DNA from: Amycolatopsis lexingtonensis
Lineage (GTDB): Bacteria > Actinomycetota > Actinomycetes > Mycobacteriales > Pseudonocardiaceae
NCBI RefSeq assembly: GCF_014873755.1
Contig: NZ_JADBEG010000001.1
Span: 4,280,501-4,344,500 of the forward strand
Length of the DNA: 64,000 nucleotides
Direction: 5' to 3'
Below are positions 20,120-27,872 of the stretch, one piece after another (within the stretch, counting starts at the first letter, position 1; each line of letters starts with the position of its first letter). Position numbers and translations under genes: made by a program. Under the pieces are notes generated by a model. That model was not told the origin of the DNA. It did not search any database and worked only from the letters and a program-made list of their open reading frames with translations.

Positions 20120-20132
20120 GCGATCGCCTAGG
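20115..20132. repeat. 18-bp perfect palindrome CCTAGGCGATCGCCTAGG
   Basis: A perfect 18-bp palindrome that includes the desaturase stop codon. It marks the edge of the lower-GC island; it could be part of a terminator, a binding site or an insertion target. Confidence 0.6.
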
Positions 20133-20173
20133 ACCTACACTGCGTCTCGTTTCGTTGGGCTGTGCGCGGTAAC

Positions 20174-20318
20174 TCACAGCCACCCCGCAGATCGGTAGAC
20201 AATGGCGAGCCAGGCCGCGCCATTGCTCGAGCAGGTTTGAACCGGCGTTCGACGACATTGCGCCCGTGGTAGTCCACCGGGTCGAGACCAGTGGACGCCC
20301 GCCGCGGAAACCGCGACA
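20174..20318 (-). pseudogene. Decayed C-terminal fragment of an IS5-type transposase
   Basis: Three reading frames on the minus strand together spell the C-terminal signature of IS5-family DDE transposases: RGFRGGRP, then GLDPVDYHGRNVVERRF, then NLLEQWRGLA and AIVYRSAGWL. At least three frameshifts separate the pieces. The catalytic Glu region YxGRNVVER is readable, but no start, upstream catalytic domain or clear terminal inverted repeats are visible. It is a relic of an old insertion. Confidence 0.7.
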
Positions 20319-20319
20319 C

Positions 20320-20547
20320 ACCTCGGAGCATCCCAGTCGTCAATCGAGGCCTTTGCCAGGCACGCCCTAGCACCTGGTTCGTGCAGCTCGTAGCCGAAGC
20401 GGAAACCTGCAGCCCGAAGAGCGTAGCCGAAGTCGATCCGGCTACTCCATTTAGTCCAGTCGATTACGCGCAACTAGGCCGAATGGTCTAGTCTTCCGCT
20501 CGCAGGCTTCGGGCTGTACTTGAAAAGCGAACAGAGGGAGAGAGCGC
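20320..20547. other. Lower-GC spacer with no recognisable gene
   Basis: This stretch between the transposase relic and the small plus-strand unit has no coding sequence I can support. A TAGTCT box at 20489-20494 could be the -10 element for the 20548 mini-gene. Confidence 0.4.
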
Positions 20548-20607
20548 GTGGTGCATCACGACCACGCCGGTGGTGGCGGCGAAGGCGGCGGCAACACCGG
20601 TAACTGA
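20548..20607 (+). CDS. Possible 19-aa His/Gly-rich peptide gene
   Basis: A mini reading frame from GTG 20548: MVHHDHAGGGGEGGGNTGN, then stop. It has a purine-rich ribosome site (GAGGGAGAGAG) ending about 3 nt before the first GTG and is followed by a strong terminator 36 nt later, so it looks like a complete small transcription unit. The His cluster HHDH suggests metal binding. It could instead be a small RNA. I do not recognise it. Confidence 0.4.
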   Translation: MVHHDHAGGGGEGGGNTGN

Positions 20608-20643
20608 CCTGGCCAGGTGCCAGCGCTCTCCAGGGAAGGGAAT

Positions 20644-20675
20644 GAAGCCACGTTGGCGTGATGTGGCTTCGTTTT
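20644..20675 (+). terminator. Rho-independent terminator of the small plus-strand unit
   Basis: GAAGCCAC (20644-20651) pairs with GTGGCTTC (20663-20670) across an 11-nt loop and is followed by GTTTTC on the plus strand. No T-run exists in the other direction, so it serves the 20548 unit. Confidence 0.65.
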
Positions 20676-21862
20676 CACCGCCGCGGCCACCGGAAGGCGA
20701 TCCCGTACTCCTCCCTCGGCTGGCAGCCCCCTTCGAAGGTGTGCTGCACGAACCCGTCGCCGACGTCGCGCAGGCGGGGATCACCCGGCGCCGGCCGCCG
20801 CAGCCGCTCCACCTCGAGCTGCTCCGCGTACCACCAGCAGGCTTCCGGCAAGCAGGCCTCGTCGAACTTCACGCGGATCGTCAGCCCGCCCGGCGCCACC
20901 CCGTGGTGATCGATCTTGACGTTGATCCACCTCCGCACTTCGTCGAGTTTCCCGTCCAGCGCTTCGGAAACGAACGCGTAGGGCTCGTCCAGCCGCAGCT
21001 TCCGCCGGAAGCGCAACCTGGCCGCCACGGGGTCGACCGGGTCCTCGCCGGGCACCGCGACCAGGCGGCAGTTCCAGAGGGCGACCACCGGCAGCTCGGC
21101 CAGGTTCCCGGTCCACCCCGTTCCCGCTTGGACGTCGTAGCCGTCGAGGCCGTCTTTGCGAGCGACGATGTCCCGCTCGGTGATGCGGCGCAGCACCGTC
21201 CGCCGGTGCATGACGACGGTGATGAGCATCCGCTCTACGAACACCGGCTGCGCGCCCTCGGACGGAGCGCGGAACCCCTCCGGGCTGCCGGCGGCGGGCG
21301 GCGTTCCCGTCATGGCCGAGCGCCCGATCTCCACGTAGGGCAACCAGTCTTCGCCTTTCAGGTGCTCGAGCTTGCCCGCCACGGCGGCGGCCAGCATCTC
21401 AAGCGCGCCGGCCCAGGCCTTGTTCATCGGCGTGTTCGACAGCGGTTTCCGGCCTCCGAAAAGACCTCGCACCTCGGCCAACTGACCGAACCGCTCGCCG
21501 AGGGTCGGCGCCCAGCCGCTGTCCGGAACGGGCGGCAACCGGAACGCGGCCAGCAGGACGAAATGCTCTCTCGGTTCCACCACCGCGCCCAATTTGCCGA
21601 TTTCGTCGACGACGAGTCCCCAGATCGCGTATGCGCGGGTTTCCGGGGTGGCGGACGGCAGTGAAGCGGTCGGGCCGACGAGACAGCCGAGCACGGTCGC
21701 GGAGCCACCCGACGACGATTCGGCCGCGCGCCGCAGGGCTCCGAGCAGGTCTTCGTCGCGACGCCGGGCCAGCGATCCCAGCGCCGCCTTTTCGGGAAGC
21801 CCCGGTAAAGATCGACAATCCGCAGAAAAGTCCGGCAAGCAGAAACACCTCCGCACCACCAA
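20675..21862 (-). CDS. Unknown protein, about 395 aa, N-terminus probably frameshifted
   Basis: Soluble, acidic/basic mixed protein without a motif I can name with confidence. Conserved-looking patches are GYDVQAGTGWTGNLAELPVV, ALWNCRLVAVPGEDP, VRRWINVKIDHHGVAPGGL and ACWWYAEQLEVERLRRP. I recall a similar C-terminal region in some actinobacterial helix-turn-helix proteins (unchecked), but no HTH is seen here. In this frame the N-terminus starts weakly at TTG 21862. Deleting one A from the AAAA run at 21789-21792 joins it to an ATG at 21869 with a hydrophobic start, MIFGGAEVFLLAGLFCGLSI, giving 397 aa. It is divergent from the 58-aa membrane protein gene. Confidence 0.6.
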   Translation of the reverse strand: MVVRRCFCLPDFSADCRSLPGLPEKAALGSLARRRDEDLLGALRRAAESSSGGSATVLGCLVGPTASLPSATPETRAYAIWGLVVDEIGKLGAVVEPREHFVLLAAFRLPPVPDSGWAPTLGERFGQLAEVRGLFGGRKPLSNTPMNKAWAGALEMLAAAVAGKLEHLKGEDWLPYVEIGRSAMTGTPPAAGSPEGFRAPSEGAQPVFVERMLITVVMHRRTVLRRITERDIVARKDGLDGYDVQAGTGWTGNLAELPVVALWNCRLVAVPGEDPVDPVAARLRFRRKLRLDEPYAFVSEALDGKLDEVRRWINVKIDHHGVAPGGLTIRVKFDEACLPEACWWYAEQLEVERLRRPAPGDPRLRDVGDGFVQHTFEGGCQPREEYGIAFRWPRR

Positions 21863-21907
21863 AGATCATTTCCGATCGCAGCCCCCGCGCGGCACCCTGT
21901 TAGAGGC

Positions 21908-21938
21908 GTACTAGTACACCATAGAGAGGGGTAGTACA
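21908..21938 (+). promoter_or_regulatory. Palindrome GTACTAGTAC and TAGTACA direct repeats before the 58-aa gene
   Basis: A perfect 10-bp palindrome (21908-21917) overlaps the first of two TAGTACA repeats (21912-21918 and 21932-21938), 20 bp apart start to start. A strong ribosome site GAGAGGGG lies at 21924-21931. It lies between two divergent genes and looks like an operator. Confidence 0.45.
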
Positions 21939-22115
21939 GTGGGCAATGACGAGCTTTCGCCCGGCCGGGACGATTCCCGGGGGCTGCGGAAATTGATCAA
22001 AGCCGGGCTGAGCGGAATCGGCGGGCTCTATTTGATCACCGGCTCGATAACGGTGACTGCCATCGGCGCGGTCGTCGCCTTGGTGCTCGCCGCGGTGCAG
22101 CGAGCCGCCAAGTGA
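21939..22115 (+). CDS. Small membrane protein, 58 aa, unknown
   Basis: The frame opens at GTG 21939 after a good GAGAGGGG ribosome site and encodes a charged N-terminus ([20 protein letters not shown]), an amphipathic stretch [15 protein letters not shown], and a C-terminal membrane helix [20 protein letters not shown]. It ends exactly one base before the end of the convergent ATP-grasp gene. Function unknown. It is divergent from the unknown 395-aa protein and may form a unit with it. Confidence 0.6.
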   Translation: MGNDELSPGRDDSRGLRKLIKAGLSGIGGLYLITGSITVTAIGAVVALVLAAVQRAAK

Positions 22116-22976
22116 CTACGCCAGCTGCTGCCGCACCGCCGAAGCGAATCGCATCGCCGCGCTCGGGTCCGTCTGGCGGAAGCCCAGGGACGGCTCCGTC
22201 AGCTCCAACTCCAGCAGCAACGGCTTCCCGTCCGCCCCGCGCACCAGGTCCACCCGCGCGTACAGCAGCTCCGCCCGCAGAATCCCCAGCAACGCCGAAG
22301 CCGCGTCGAGGACGTCTTCAGCCAACGCAACCGCCTCTGCGGGCGGCGAAGCCGAAGCCAGCTTCTCCGTCAGGTACAGGCCCGAAGCATCCATTGTGGA
22401 CCCCAGCATCGCGCCCTTCGAGAAGGCGTGCGAGTAGATCCCGCCCAGGTAGACCAGCGCCAGCTCACCCGAGGTGTCCACACTGGACTGATACGGCTGG
22501 ATCAGCGCCGTGTGCCCCTCGGCGTGCAACGCGGCCAGGCGCGAAGAGGCATCGGCCCCGGCGGCGAATCGGGCCGCGCCGCGCGAGCCCGCTCCCACCG
22601 ACGGCTTCACCACGAAATCGGACGCCGGGAACCGCGCCGTTTCGCCGGGCTCAACCAGGGAAGTCGGCACCACGGCCAGGCCCGCGCCGAGCAGCTCGGC
22701 CAGGTACGACTTGTCCGTGTTCCACCGGACGACATCGGCGGAATTCAGCAGCGAAGGGACCGATTCGCACCAGTCCAGGAACTCCTGGCGGCGCGCTGCG
22801 TAATCCCAGGTTGCCCGCAGGATCACCGCGTCCGCCGTCGAAAAGTCGAACGAAGAGTCCCACGGGGCCCACGACACCGAGAAGCCCAGCGAGGACAACG
22901 CGGGCACGACGGCGTCGTCGTCTCCGTCACCCTCGGGAAGCTCCGAACAGCTGACCAGGACCGCGGTCGGGCTCAC
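22116..22976 (-). CDS. ATP-grasp domain protein
   Basis: A 286-aa protein from GTG 22976, which overlaps the stop of the preceding gene (GTGA). The central and C-terminal parts look like a RimK/glutathione-synthetase-like ATP-grasp: VVRWNTDKSYLAELL, DFVVKPSVGAGSRGAARF (the ATP-binding Lys and glycine loop) and LLYARVDLVRGADGKPLLLE followed by LELTEPSLGF with the metal-binding acidic residues. Family members ligate a carboxylate to an amine or thiol using ATP. The substrate is unknown. It is cotranscribed with the small conserved protein upstream. Confidence 0.85.
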   Translation of the reverse strand: MSPTAVLVSCSELPEGDGDDDAVVPALSSLGFSVSWAPWDSSFDFSTADAVILRATWDYAARRQEFLDWCESVPSLLNSADVVRWNTDKSYLAELLGAGLAVVPTSLVEPGETARFPASDFVVKPSVGAGSRGAARFAAGADASSRLAALHAEGHTALIQPYQSSVDTSGELALVYLGGIYSHAFSKGAMLGSTMDASGLYLTEKLASASPPAEAVALAEDVLDAASALLGILRAELLYARVDLVRGADGKPLLLELELTEPSLGFRQTDPSAAMRFASAVRQQLA

Positions 22977-23266
22977 CGGCCCGCCATCTTGCGGCGGTGC
23001 TCCGGGCCGATCTTCGCCTGGTTGACCGTCTCCGCGTCCCAAGAAGCGGCTTCGAGGTCCTCGACGGCCTCGACCAGCGCCTCGCCGGTCTCGACGGTGG
23101 GCACCACGACGTCGCCGAGCGCGCCGTCGGCGCCGACGAGCACGACCCGGGCGCCCGCCCGGCCGATGTTCTCCACCACCGCGCGGGACGGCTTGCCGTG
23201 CGCCTTCACGAACTTGCGGGCCGCGGCCAGCTGCGCGCTGGTCGGCGGAACAGTCTCTTCAGCCAC
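22973..23266 (-). CDS. Conserved actinobacterial protein, 97 aa, unknown
   Basis: A small soluble protein: an N-terminal helix SAQLAAARKFVKAHGKPSRA, then ARVVLVGADGALGDVVVP and a C-terminal WDAETVNQAKIGPEHRRKM. GTG 23266 is chosen because TATGGT lies 7 nt upstream (a leaderless pattern); ATG 23278 is the alternative, four codons longer. It is coupled to the ATP-grasp gene by a 4-bp overlap, so the two probably act together. No function can be assigned. Confidence 0.75.
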   Translation of the reverse strand: MAEETVPPTSAQLAAARKFVKAHGKPSRAVVENIGRAGARVVLVGADGALGDVVVPTVETGEALVEAVEDLEAASWDAETVNQAKIGPEHRRKMAGR

Positions 23267-23279
23267 ATTCCGAACCATA
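23267..23279 (-). promoter_or_regulatory. -10 element (TATGGT) of a leaderless transcript
   Basis: On the minus strand TATGGT (23279-23274) is followed by 7 nt and GTG 23266. Confidence 0.45.
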
Positions 23280-23357
23280 ACCAAAGACCGGCCGGAACGC
23301 GGAACAGCGTGGCGTCGGCCATAGTTGCACCGGGAGAACCCGACCCGAGGAGGACCC

Positions 23358-24326
23358 ATGCCCACCGCAGTGCAGGTGACGAAGACCGGCGGCCCGGAGG
23401 TGCTCGAACCGGCCGAAGTGGACGTCGCGGCCCCGCAGGCCGGCGAGCTGCTGGTCGACGTCGCCGCGGCCGGGGTGAACTACATCGACACCTACCAGCG
23501 CCAGGGCATCTACCCGATGGAGCTGCCCGTCGTGCTCGGCCTCGAAGGCGCCGGCACGGTCGTCGAGGCGGGCGCCGGCACGGGCTTCGAAGCCGGTGAC
23601 CGCGTCGCGTGGCAGGGCTCGATCGGCAGCTACGCCGCCCGCAAGCTCGTCCCGGCGTCGATCGCCGTCCGGGTGCCCGACGGCGTCTCCCTCGAGACCG
23701 CCGCCGCGACGATGCTGCAGGGCATGACCGCGCACTACCTGGTCGCGTCGACCTTCGAGGTCAAGCCGGGCCATGACGTGCTGGTGCACGCGGCCGCCGG
23801 CGGGGTCGGGCTGCTGCTGGTCCAACTGGCGAAGGCGCGCGGTGCCCGCGTCATCGGCACGGTGTCGACCGAGGAGAAGGAGAAGCTCGCCCGCGAAGCC
23901 GGCGCCGACGAGGTGATCCGCTACGACCGCGACGACTTCGCCAAGCTCACCCGTGAGCTGACCGGCGGCGAAGGCGTGGACGTCGTCTACGACGGCGTGG
24001 GCAAGGACACCGTGGACGGCAGCCTCGCCAGCCTCAAGGTCCGCGGCCTGCTGGCGCTGTTCGGCGCCTCCAGCGGCCCGGTCCCGCCGCTGGACCCGCA
24101 GCGACTGAACTCGGGCGGCTCGCTGTACCTGACGCGCCCGACGTCCGCGCACTACACGCGCACGCGCGAGGAGATCGACTGGCGCGCGAAGGAGCTGTTC
24201 GACGCGATCCTCGCGGGCGAGCTGACCATCCGCGTCGGCGGCAAGTACCCGCTGGCCGACGCCCGCCAGGCCCACGAAGACCTGCAGGCCCGCCGCACCA
24301 CCGGCAAGCTCCTGCTCATCCCCTGA
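23358..24326 (+). CDS. qor: Quinone oxidoreductase (zinc-independent MDR family)
   Basis: A 322-aa protein starting at ATG 23358, with GAGGAGG just upstream. It has the medium-chain dehydrogenase fold without zinc ligands: AGVNYIDTYQRQGIYPMELP, VLGLEGAGTVV, the NADPH-binding HAAAGGVGLLLVQLAK, and GVGKDTVDGSLASLK. Such enzymes reduce quinones or enone aldehydes with NADPH. It holds the place of Rv1454c (qor) in the mycobacterial block. It converges on the FKBP gene across a strong palindromic element. Confidence 0.93.
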   Translation: MPTAVQVTKTGGPEVLEPAEVDVAAPQAGELLVDVAAAGVNYIDTYQRQGIYPMELPVVLGLEGAGTVVEAGAGTGFEAGDRVAWQGSIGSYAARKLVPASIAVRVPDGVSLETAAATMLQGMTAHYLVASTFEVKPGHDVLVHAAAGGVGLLLVQLAKARGARVIGTVSTEEKEKLAREAGADEVIRYDRDDFAKLTRELTGGEGVDVVYDGVGKDTVDGSLASLKVRGLLALFGASSGPVPPLDPQRLNSGGSLYLTRPTSAHYTRTREEIDWRAKELFDAILAGELTIRVGGKYPLADARQAHEDLQARRTTGKLLLIP

Positions 24327-24330
24327 CCGC

Positions 24331-24380
24331 AGCTTTCACGTGAAAGCTCCGCCCCCAGGTGGGAGCTTTCACGTGAAAGC
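24331..24380. repeat. Paired parS-like palindromes forming one long hairpin (family A)
   Basis: Copy 1, AGCTTTCACGTGAAAGCT (24331-24348), is an 18-bp perfect palindrome. Copy 2 (24364-24380) repeats 17 of those bases. The two copies also pair with each other, giving a 19-bp stem around an 11-nt loop (24351-24361). It lies between the ends of convergent qor and the FKBP gene and should work as a two-way terminator. The inner TTTCACGTGAAA equals the core of ParB-binding parS, but the flanking G/C is swapped to C/G. Confidence 0.75.
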
Positions 24381-24388
24381 GACGCTGG

Positions 24389-24958
24389 TCAGCCCTGGTT
24401 GCCGGGCACCGAGACGGCGTCGGTGACGAACACCAGCGTCTCGTTCGGCTTGATGCCCCGACCGCCCTCGCCGTACGCGAGGTCCGGCGGGATGATCAGG
24501 AGGCGGCGGCCGCCCTGCTTGATGCCGGCCAGGCCCTGGTCCCAGCCCGGGATGACCTCGCCCGCGCCCAGGTTCAGGTCGAACGGCTCACCGCGGTCGT
24601 AGGAGTTGTCCAGGACCTTCTTGTCCGACCACGTCACCAGCAGGTAGTTCATCTTCAGCTGCTGGCCGGTCTTGGCCGGGTTGCCGGTTCCCTCGGACAG
24701 GTCCTTCGTGATCAGCTTCTTGGGCGGGTCGCAGTCGTCCGGGACGGTGATCTCGGGCTTTTCGCCGAACTTCCCCGTCGTCTTGATGTCGTCCGCGGTG
24801 CACTCGCGGCCCTTGCTCTGGGTCGCCTGGGCGGCGTTCGACGACGGCGGCACCGACGGGCCCGCCGGGGCGGCCGTCTCGGTCTTGGCGTCCTGGCCGC
24901 ACGCGGCCAGCGACAGCGCCGCCGCGGCGACGACCACGAACTTCCCGATCTTCTGCAT
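24389..24958 (-). CDS. FKBP-type peptidyl-prolyl isomerase lipoprotein
   Basis: A 189-aa precursor from ATG 24958, which is favoured over an upstream ATG because TAGGGT lies 7 nt before it. The signal peptide ends in a lipobox (LSLAAC-GQ), so the protein should be anchored to the outer face of the membrane. A Thr/Ser/Pro-rich linker leads to an FKBP domain: DLSEGTGNPAKTGQQLKMNY, EPFDLNLGAGEVIPGWDQGL, GGRRLLIIPPDLAYGEGG and NETLVFVTDAVSV. It probably helps fold exported proteins. Confidence 0.92.
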   Translation of the reverse strand: MQKIGKFVVVAAAALSLAACGQDAKTETAAPAGPSVPPSSNAAQATQSKGRECTADDIKTTGKFGEKPEITVPDDCDPPKKLITKDLSEGTGNPAKTGQQLKMNYLLVTWSDKKVLDNSYDRGEPFDLNLGAGEVIPGWDQGLAGIKQGGRRLLIIPPDLAYGEGGRGIKPNETLVFVTDAVSVPGNQG

Positions 24959-24971
24959 GCGAGGCACCCTA
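24959..24971 (-). promoter_or_regulatory. -10 element (TAGGGT) of a leaderless FKBP transcript
   Basis: On the minus strand TAGGGT (24971-24966) is followed by 7 nt and ATG 24958. Confidence 0.45.
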
Positions 24972-27206
24972 GCCAAGCACGGAGAGTGCCGGTACCTCGT
25001 CACCGGTCCGGACCACGCCGAGCCGCCGGGTCGCGCGCGTCAGGGCCACGTACAGGTCGTTGAGCCCGCGCTGCGAACCCGCCACGACCTCGTCCGGCGC
25101 CACCAGCACCACCGAGTCGAACTCCAGGCCCTTCGACCGCTCGACCGTCAGCACGCTCAGCCGTTCGTCCGACGCCCCGAGCAGCTCCGAAACCGCCTCG
25201 AGCCGGGACGGCGGCACCAGCACCGCCACCGTGCCACCGTCCACTTCGGACAGCTCGCGCGTCACCAGCGCCGGCAGCTCCCCGGGCAGCGAGGCCACCT
25301 GCACCGACCACGGCGGAACCCCGGTCTCCCGCACCGAAGACGGCACCGCCAGCCCCGGCGAAACCTCCGCGAGGACCCGCGCGGCCACGGCCATGATCTC
25401 GGCCGGCGTCCGGTAGTTCACGGTCAGCTCTTCCAGCCGCCACCGGTCCGCGACGTACGGCGAGAGCACCTCGCCCCACGACCGCGCCCCGCCCGCCGCG
25501 CCGGTCTGGGCGACGTCGCCGACCAGCGTCATCGAGCGGTTGGGCGAGCGGCGCATGAGCAGCCGCCAGTCCATCGCCGAAAGCTCCTGGGCCTCGTCGA
25601 CGATCACGTGCCCGAACGTCCAGGTCCGGTCCTGCGCCGCCCGCTGGGCCGCGGTCAGCTCACTGCGCGCGACCTGGCGCTCGGCGAACAGCTCGGCGTC
25701 GAGGACGTCGGAGACGCGCAGCAGCTCCTCGTCGATGATCTCCTCGTCCTGCTCGAGGATGTCGAGCACGCCCTCGGCATACGCGCGGTCCTCGCGCTCA
25801 CGGCGTTTGCGCTCGACGCGGGCTTCGGTGTCGTCGACGCCGATCAGCTCGGCCAGCTCGTCGAGCAGCGGCACGTCGGCGGGCGTCCAGCGCGCGTCGC
25901 GGCCGCTCTCCAGGAGGGCCTGGTCCGAAGCGGGCAGCAGCTTCCGGGCCGCGCTCGAGAGCCGTTCGCGATCGGCGAACAGGTCGTCGAGCACACCTTC
26001 CGGGGTCAGCACCGGCCACAGTTCGTTCAGCGCCGCGGCGACGTTGTCGTCGGCGGCCAGCTCGGCCCGGATGTCGGCCACGTCCTGCCCGTCGAGCAGG
26101 TCGTCCCCCAGCTTCCGCGCGGCCTGCCGGGTCAGCGCGTCGAGGACGTCGGAGACGAACAGGCGCCGCGCCGGGTTGTGCGGGCGGCGCGAGCGGCGGG
26201 CGCGGGTCCGGGCGTCGGTGCACGTCTTGCGGTCCAGCCGCAGCACGTCGTGCTCGTACTCGATCTCCAGCACCGGCTCGGGCACGCGCTGGCGGTCGCG
26301 GACGGCGTTGGCGAGCACGTCGGCCATGACCAGGCGGCCCTTGACCTCGGTGGTTTCGCGCGATTCGGTGCCGTCGGCGTCCAGGCCCGGGTAGAGCTGC
26401 CCGATGGTGGCCAGCAGCACGCCGGTCTCGCCGAGCGACGGCAGCACCTGGCCGATGTAGCGCAGGAAGGTGCTGTTCGGCCCGACGACCAGCACGCCGC
26501 GGGTGGTGAGCTGCTGCCGGTGCGTGTAGAGGAGGTAGGCCGCGCGGTGCAGGGCGACGGCGGTCTTGCCGGTACCCGGCCCGCCCTGCACGACCATGAC
26601 GCCGCCCAGCGGGGCGCGGATGATGCGATCCTGCTCGGCCTGGATGGTCGCGACGATGTCGCTCATCTCACCCGTGCGCCGCTGCTCCAGCGCCGCCAGC
26701 AGCGCGGCTTCACCCGCCAGCCCGAGGTCCTGCCCCTGGTCGGCGGCGGTGAGGTCGAGGATCTCGTCGTCGAAGCCGGTGACCTTGCGCGTCAGCGACC
26801 GCAGGTGCCGCCGTCGGCGCACCCCTTCGGGTGACGCCGCGGTGGCGAGGTAGAACGGCCGCGCGACCGGCGCCCGCCAGTCGACGAGCAGCGGCTTGTA
26901 GTCGTCGTCCTCGTCGAACAGCCCGAGCCGGCCGATGTAGGTGGTTTCCTCGGCGCTCTCGGGGACGAAGTCGAGCCGGCCGAAGGCGAGCCCCTGCTCG
27001 ACGGAGCCGAGCTGGGCGAGCCGGTCGGTGTAGAGCGTGGTGGCGACGTCGCGCTCGGTGCGGGCCTGCGGGGTCCCGCCGGTCTGGCGCAGCGTCGCGT
27101 CGAGGCGGCGCTGGGCGTCGACACGCTCGGCGTCGAGCTTCGCGTAGAGGGTGGTGACGTACGCCTGCTCGCGGGCGAGCTCGGCGGAGAAGTCGTCCGA
27201 AGACAA
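24969..27206 (-). CDS. helD: HelD-type RNA polymerase-recycling ATPase (HelR/HelD)
   Basis: About 745 aa of the UvrD/Rep-like HelD class. An N-terminal coiled-coil (REQAYVTTLYAKLDAERVDA), Walker A GGPGTGKTAVALHRAAYLL, a large insert, Walker B-like VIVDEAQELSAMDWRLLMRR, DVAQTGAAGGARSW, and motifs VNYRTPAEIM, SKGLEFDSVVLV and LYVALTRATRRLGVV. HelD proteins bind core RNA polymerase and free stalled complexes; the actinobacterial HelR branch confers rifamycin tolerance. Assignment to that branch is inference. TTG 27206 is chosen (MSSDDFSAELAREQ); TTG 27239 would add 11 residues. Its end lies 10 bp before the FKBP start. Confidence 0.9.
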   Translation of the reverse strand: MSSDDFSAELAREQAYVTTLYAKLDAERVDAQRRLDATLRQTGGTPQARTERDVATTLYTDRLAQLGSVEQGLAFGRLDFVPESAEETTYIGRLGLFDEDDDYKPLLVDWRAPVARPFYLATAASPEGVRRRRHLRSLTRKVTGFDDEILDLTAADQGQDLGLAGEAALLAALEQRRTGEMSDIVATIQAEQDRIIRAPLGGVMVVQGGPGTGKTAVALHRAAYLLYTHRQQLTTRGVLVVGPNSTFLRYIGQVLPSLGETGVLLATIGQLYPGLDADGTESRETTEVKGRLVMADVLANAVRDRQRVPEPVLEIEYEHDVLRLDRKTCTDARTRARRSRRPHNPARRLFVSDVLDALTRQAARKLGDDLLDGQDVADIRAELAADDNVAAALNELWPVLTPEGVLDDLFADRERLSSAARKLLPASDQALLESGRDARWTPADVPLLDELAELIGVDDTEARVERKRREREDRAYAEGVLDILEQDEEIIDEELLRVSDVLDAELFAERQVARSELTAAQRAAQDRTWTFGHVIVDEAQELSAMDWRLLMRRSPNRSMTLVGDVAQTGAAGGARSWGEVLSPYVADRWRLEELTVNYRTPAEIMAVAARVLAEVSPGLAVPSSVRETGVPPWSVQVASLPGELPALVTRELSEVDGGTVAVLVPPSRLEAVSELLGASDERLSVLTVERSKGLEFDSVVLVAPDEVVAGSQRGLNDLYVALTRATRRLGVVRTGDEVPALSVLG

Positions 27207-27266
27207 AGATCCTGCTTTCGCCTCAAGGAAAAGAGCCAACCGAGTTTAACGGCGGCCGCCGCGCGA

Positions 27267-27872
27267 TCATTCCGAGCCGAGGGCGCAGTACGGGTAGACC
27301 TCGGCGCCCGCGCCGGGAAGAACGTGGTCGCCCGGCGCGCACGACACGCTCGCCGACGGCAGCCGGTCGCCGCCGGTCAGGTGGCCGGCGGGGTCGCGGT
27401 GGAGGACGGCGGCGCCGCGGCTGGTCAGGGCGCGGCAGTTCGCCGAGTGGTAGCGGATGCCGCCCGGTACGACGGACGCGGTCACCGGGGTGAACCCGCC
27501 CAAGGCTTCGGGCGCGAGCCAGGTGACCGGGCCGACGGCAGGCCGGTCGAGGACGACGCCGATCCGCTGTCCCGGGGTGAGCACCGGCACTTCCGCGGTC
27601 CGGCCGCCGGACGTGACGACGATCCGGTAGGCGGCCAGGGTGCTGGTGTTCTCCAACACGGCGGCACCCGGGCCCTGTTCGGCGACGCGGACGGCGCCGC
27701 CGTCAGGGGCCGGGCCGGGGACCGCGGTGATCTTGGCCGGGATGGCGCAGCCGGTTCCGAGCAGCTGGTTCTGGTCGAGCGACACCCTTCCGCGGCCGAG
27801 GAGGGCCAGCAGCCCGAACACGGCGACCGCGACCACGCCCACCCCGATCTTCTTGAGCAGCGCGGTGCTCAC
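27267..27872 (-). CDS. Membrane-anchored extracellular protein, unknown
   Basis: A 201-aa protein from GTG 27872, which overlaps the stop of the preceding gene (GTGA). One N-terminal helix (KKIGVGVVAVAVFGLLALLG) anchors a presumed extracytoplasmic domain with Gly/Pro/Val-rich beta strands and four Cys residues (GTGCAIP, HSANCRAL, VSCAPG, YPYCALG) that could form two disulfides. There is no recognisable domain. Coupling with the upstream unknown gene and ctaB suggests a common transcript. Confidence 0.65.
   Translation of the reverse strand: MSTALLKKIGVGVVAVAVFGLLALLGRGRVSLDQNQLLGTGCAIPAKITAVPGPAPDGGAVRVAEQGPGAAVLENTSTLAAYRIVVTSGGRTAEVPVLTPGQRIGVVLDRPAVGPVTWLAPEALGGFTPVTASVVPGGIRYHSANCRALTSRGAAVLHRDPAGHLTGGDRLPSASVSCAPGDHVLPGAGAEVYPYCALGSE

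Noticed and set aside
24331..24380. True chromosomal parS sites
   Set aside because: The essential outer G/C of parS is swapped, the two copies form a terminator-like hairpin between convergent genes, and no parAB or origin genes are nearby.
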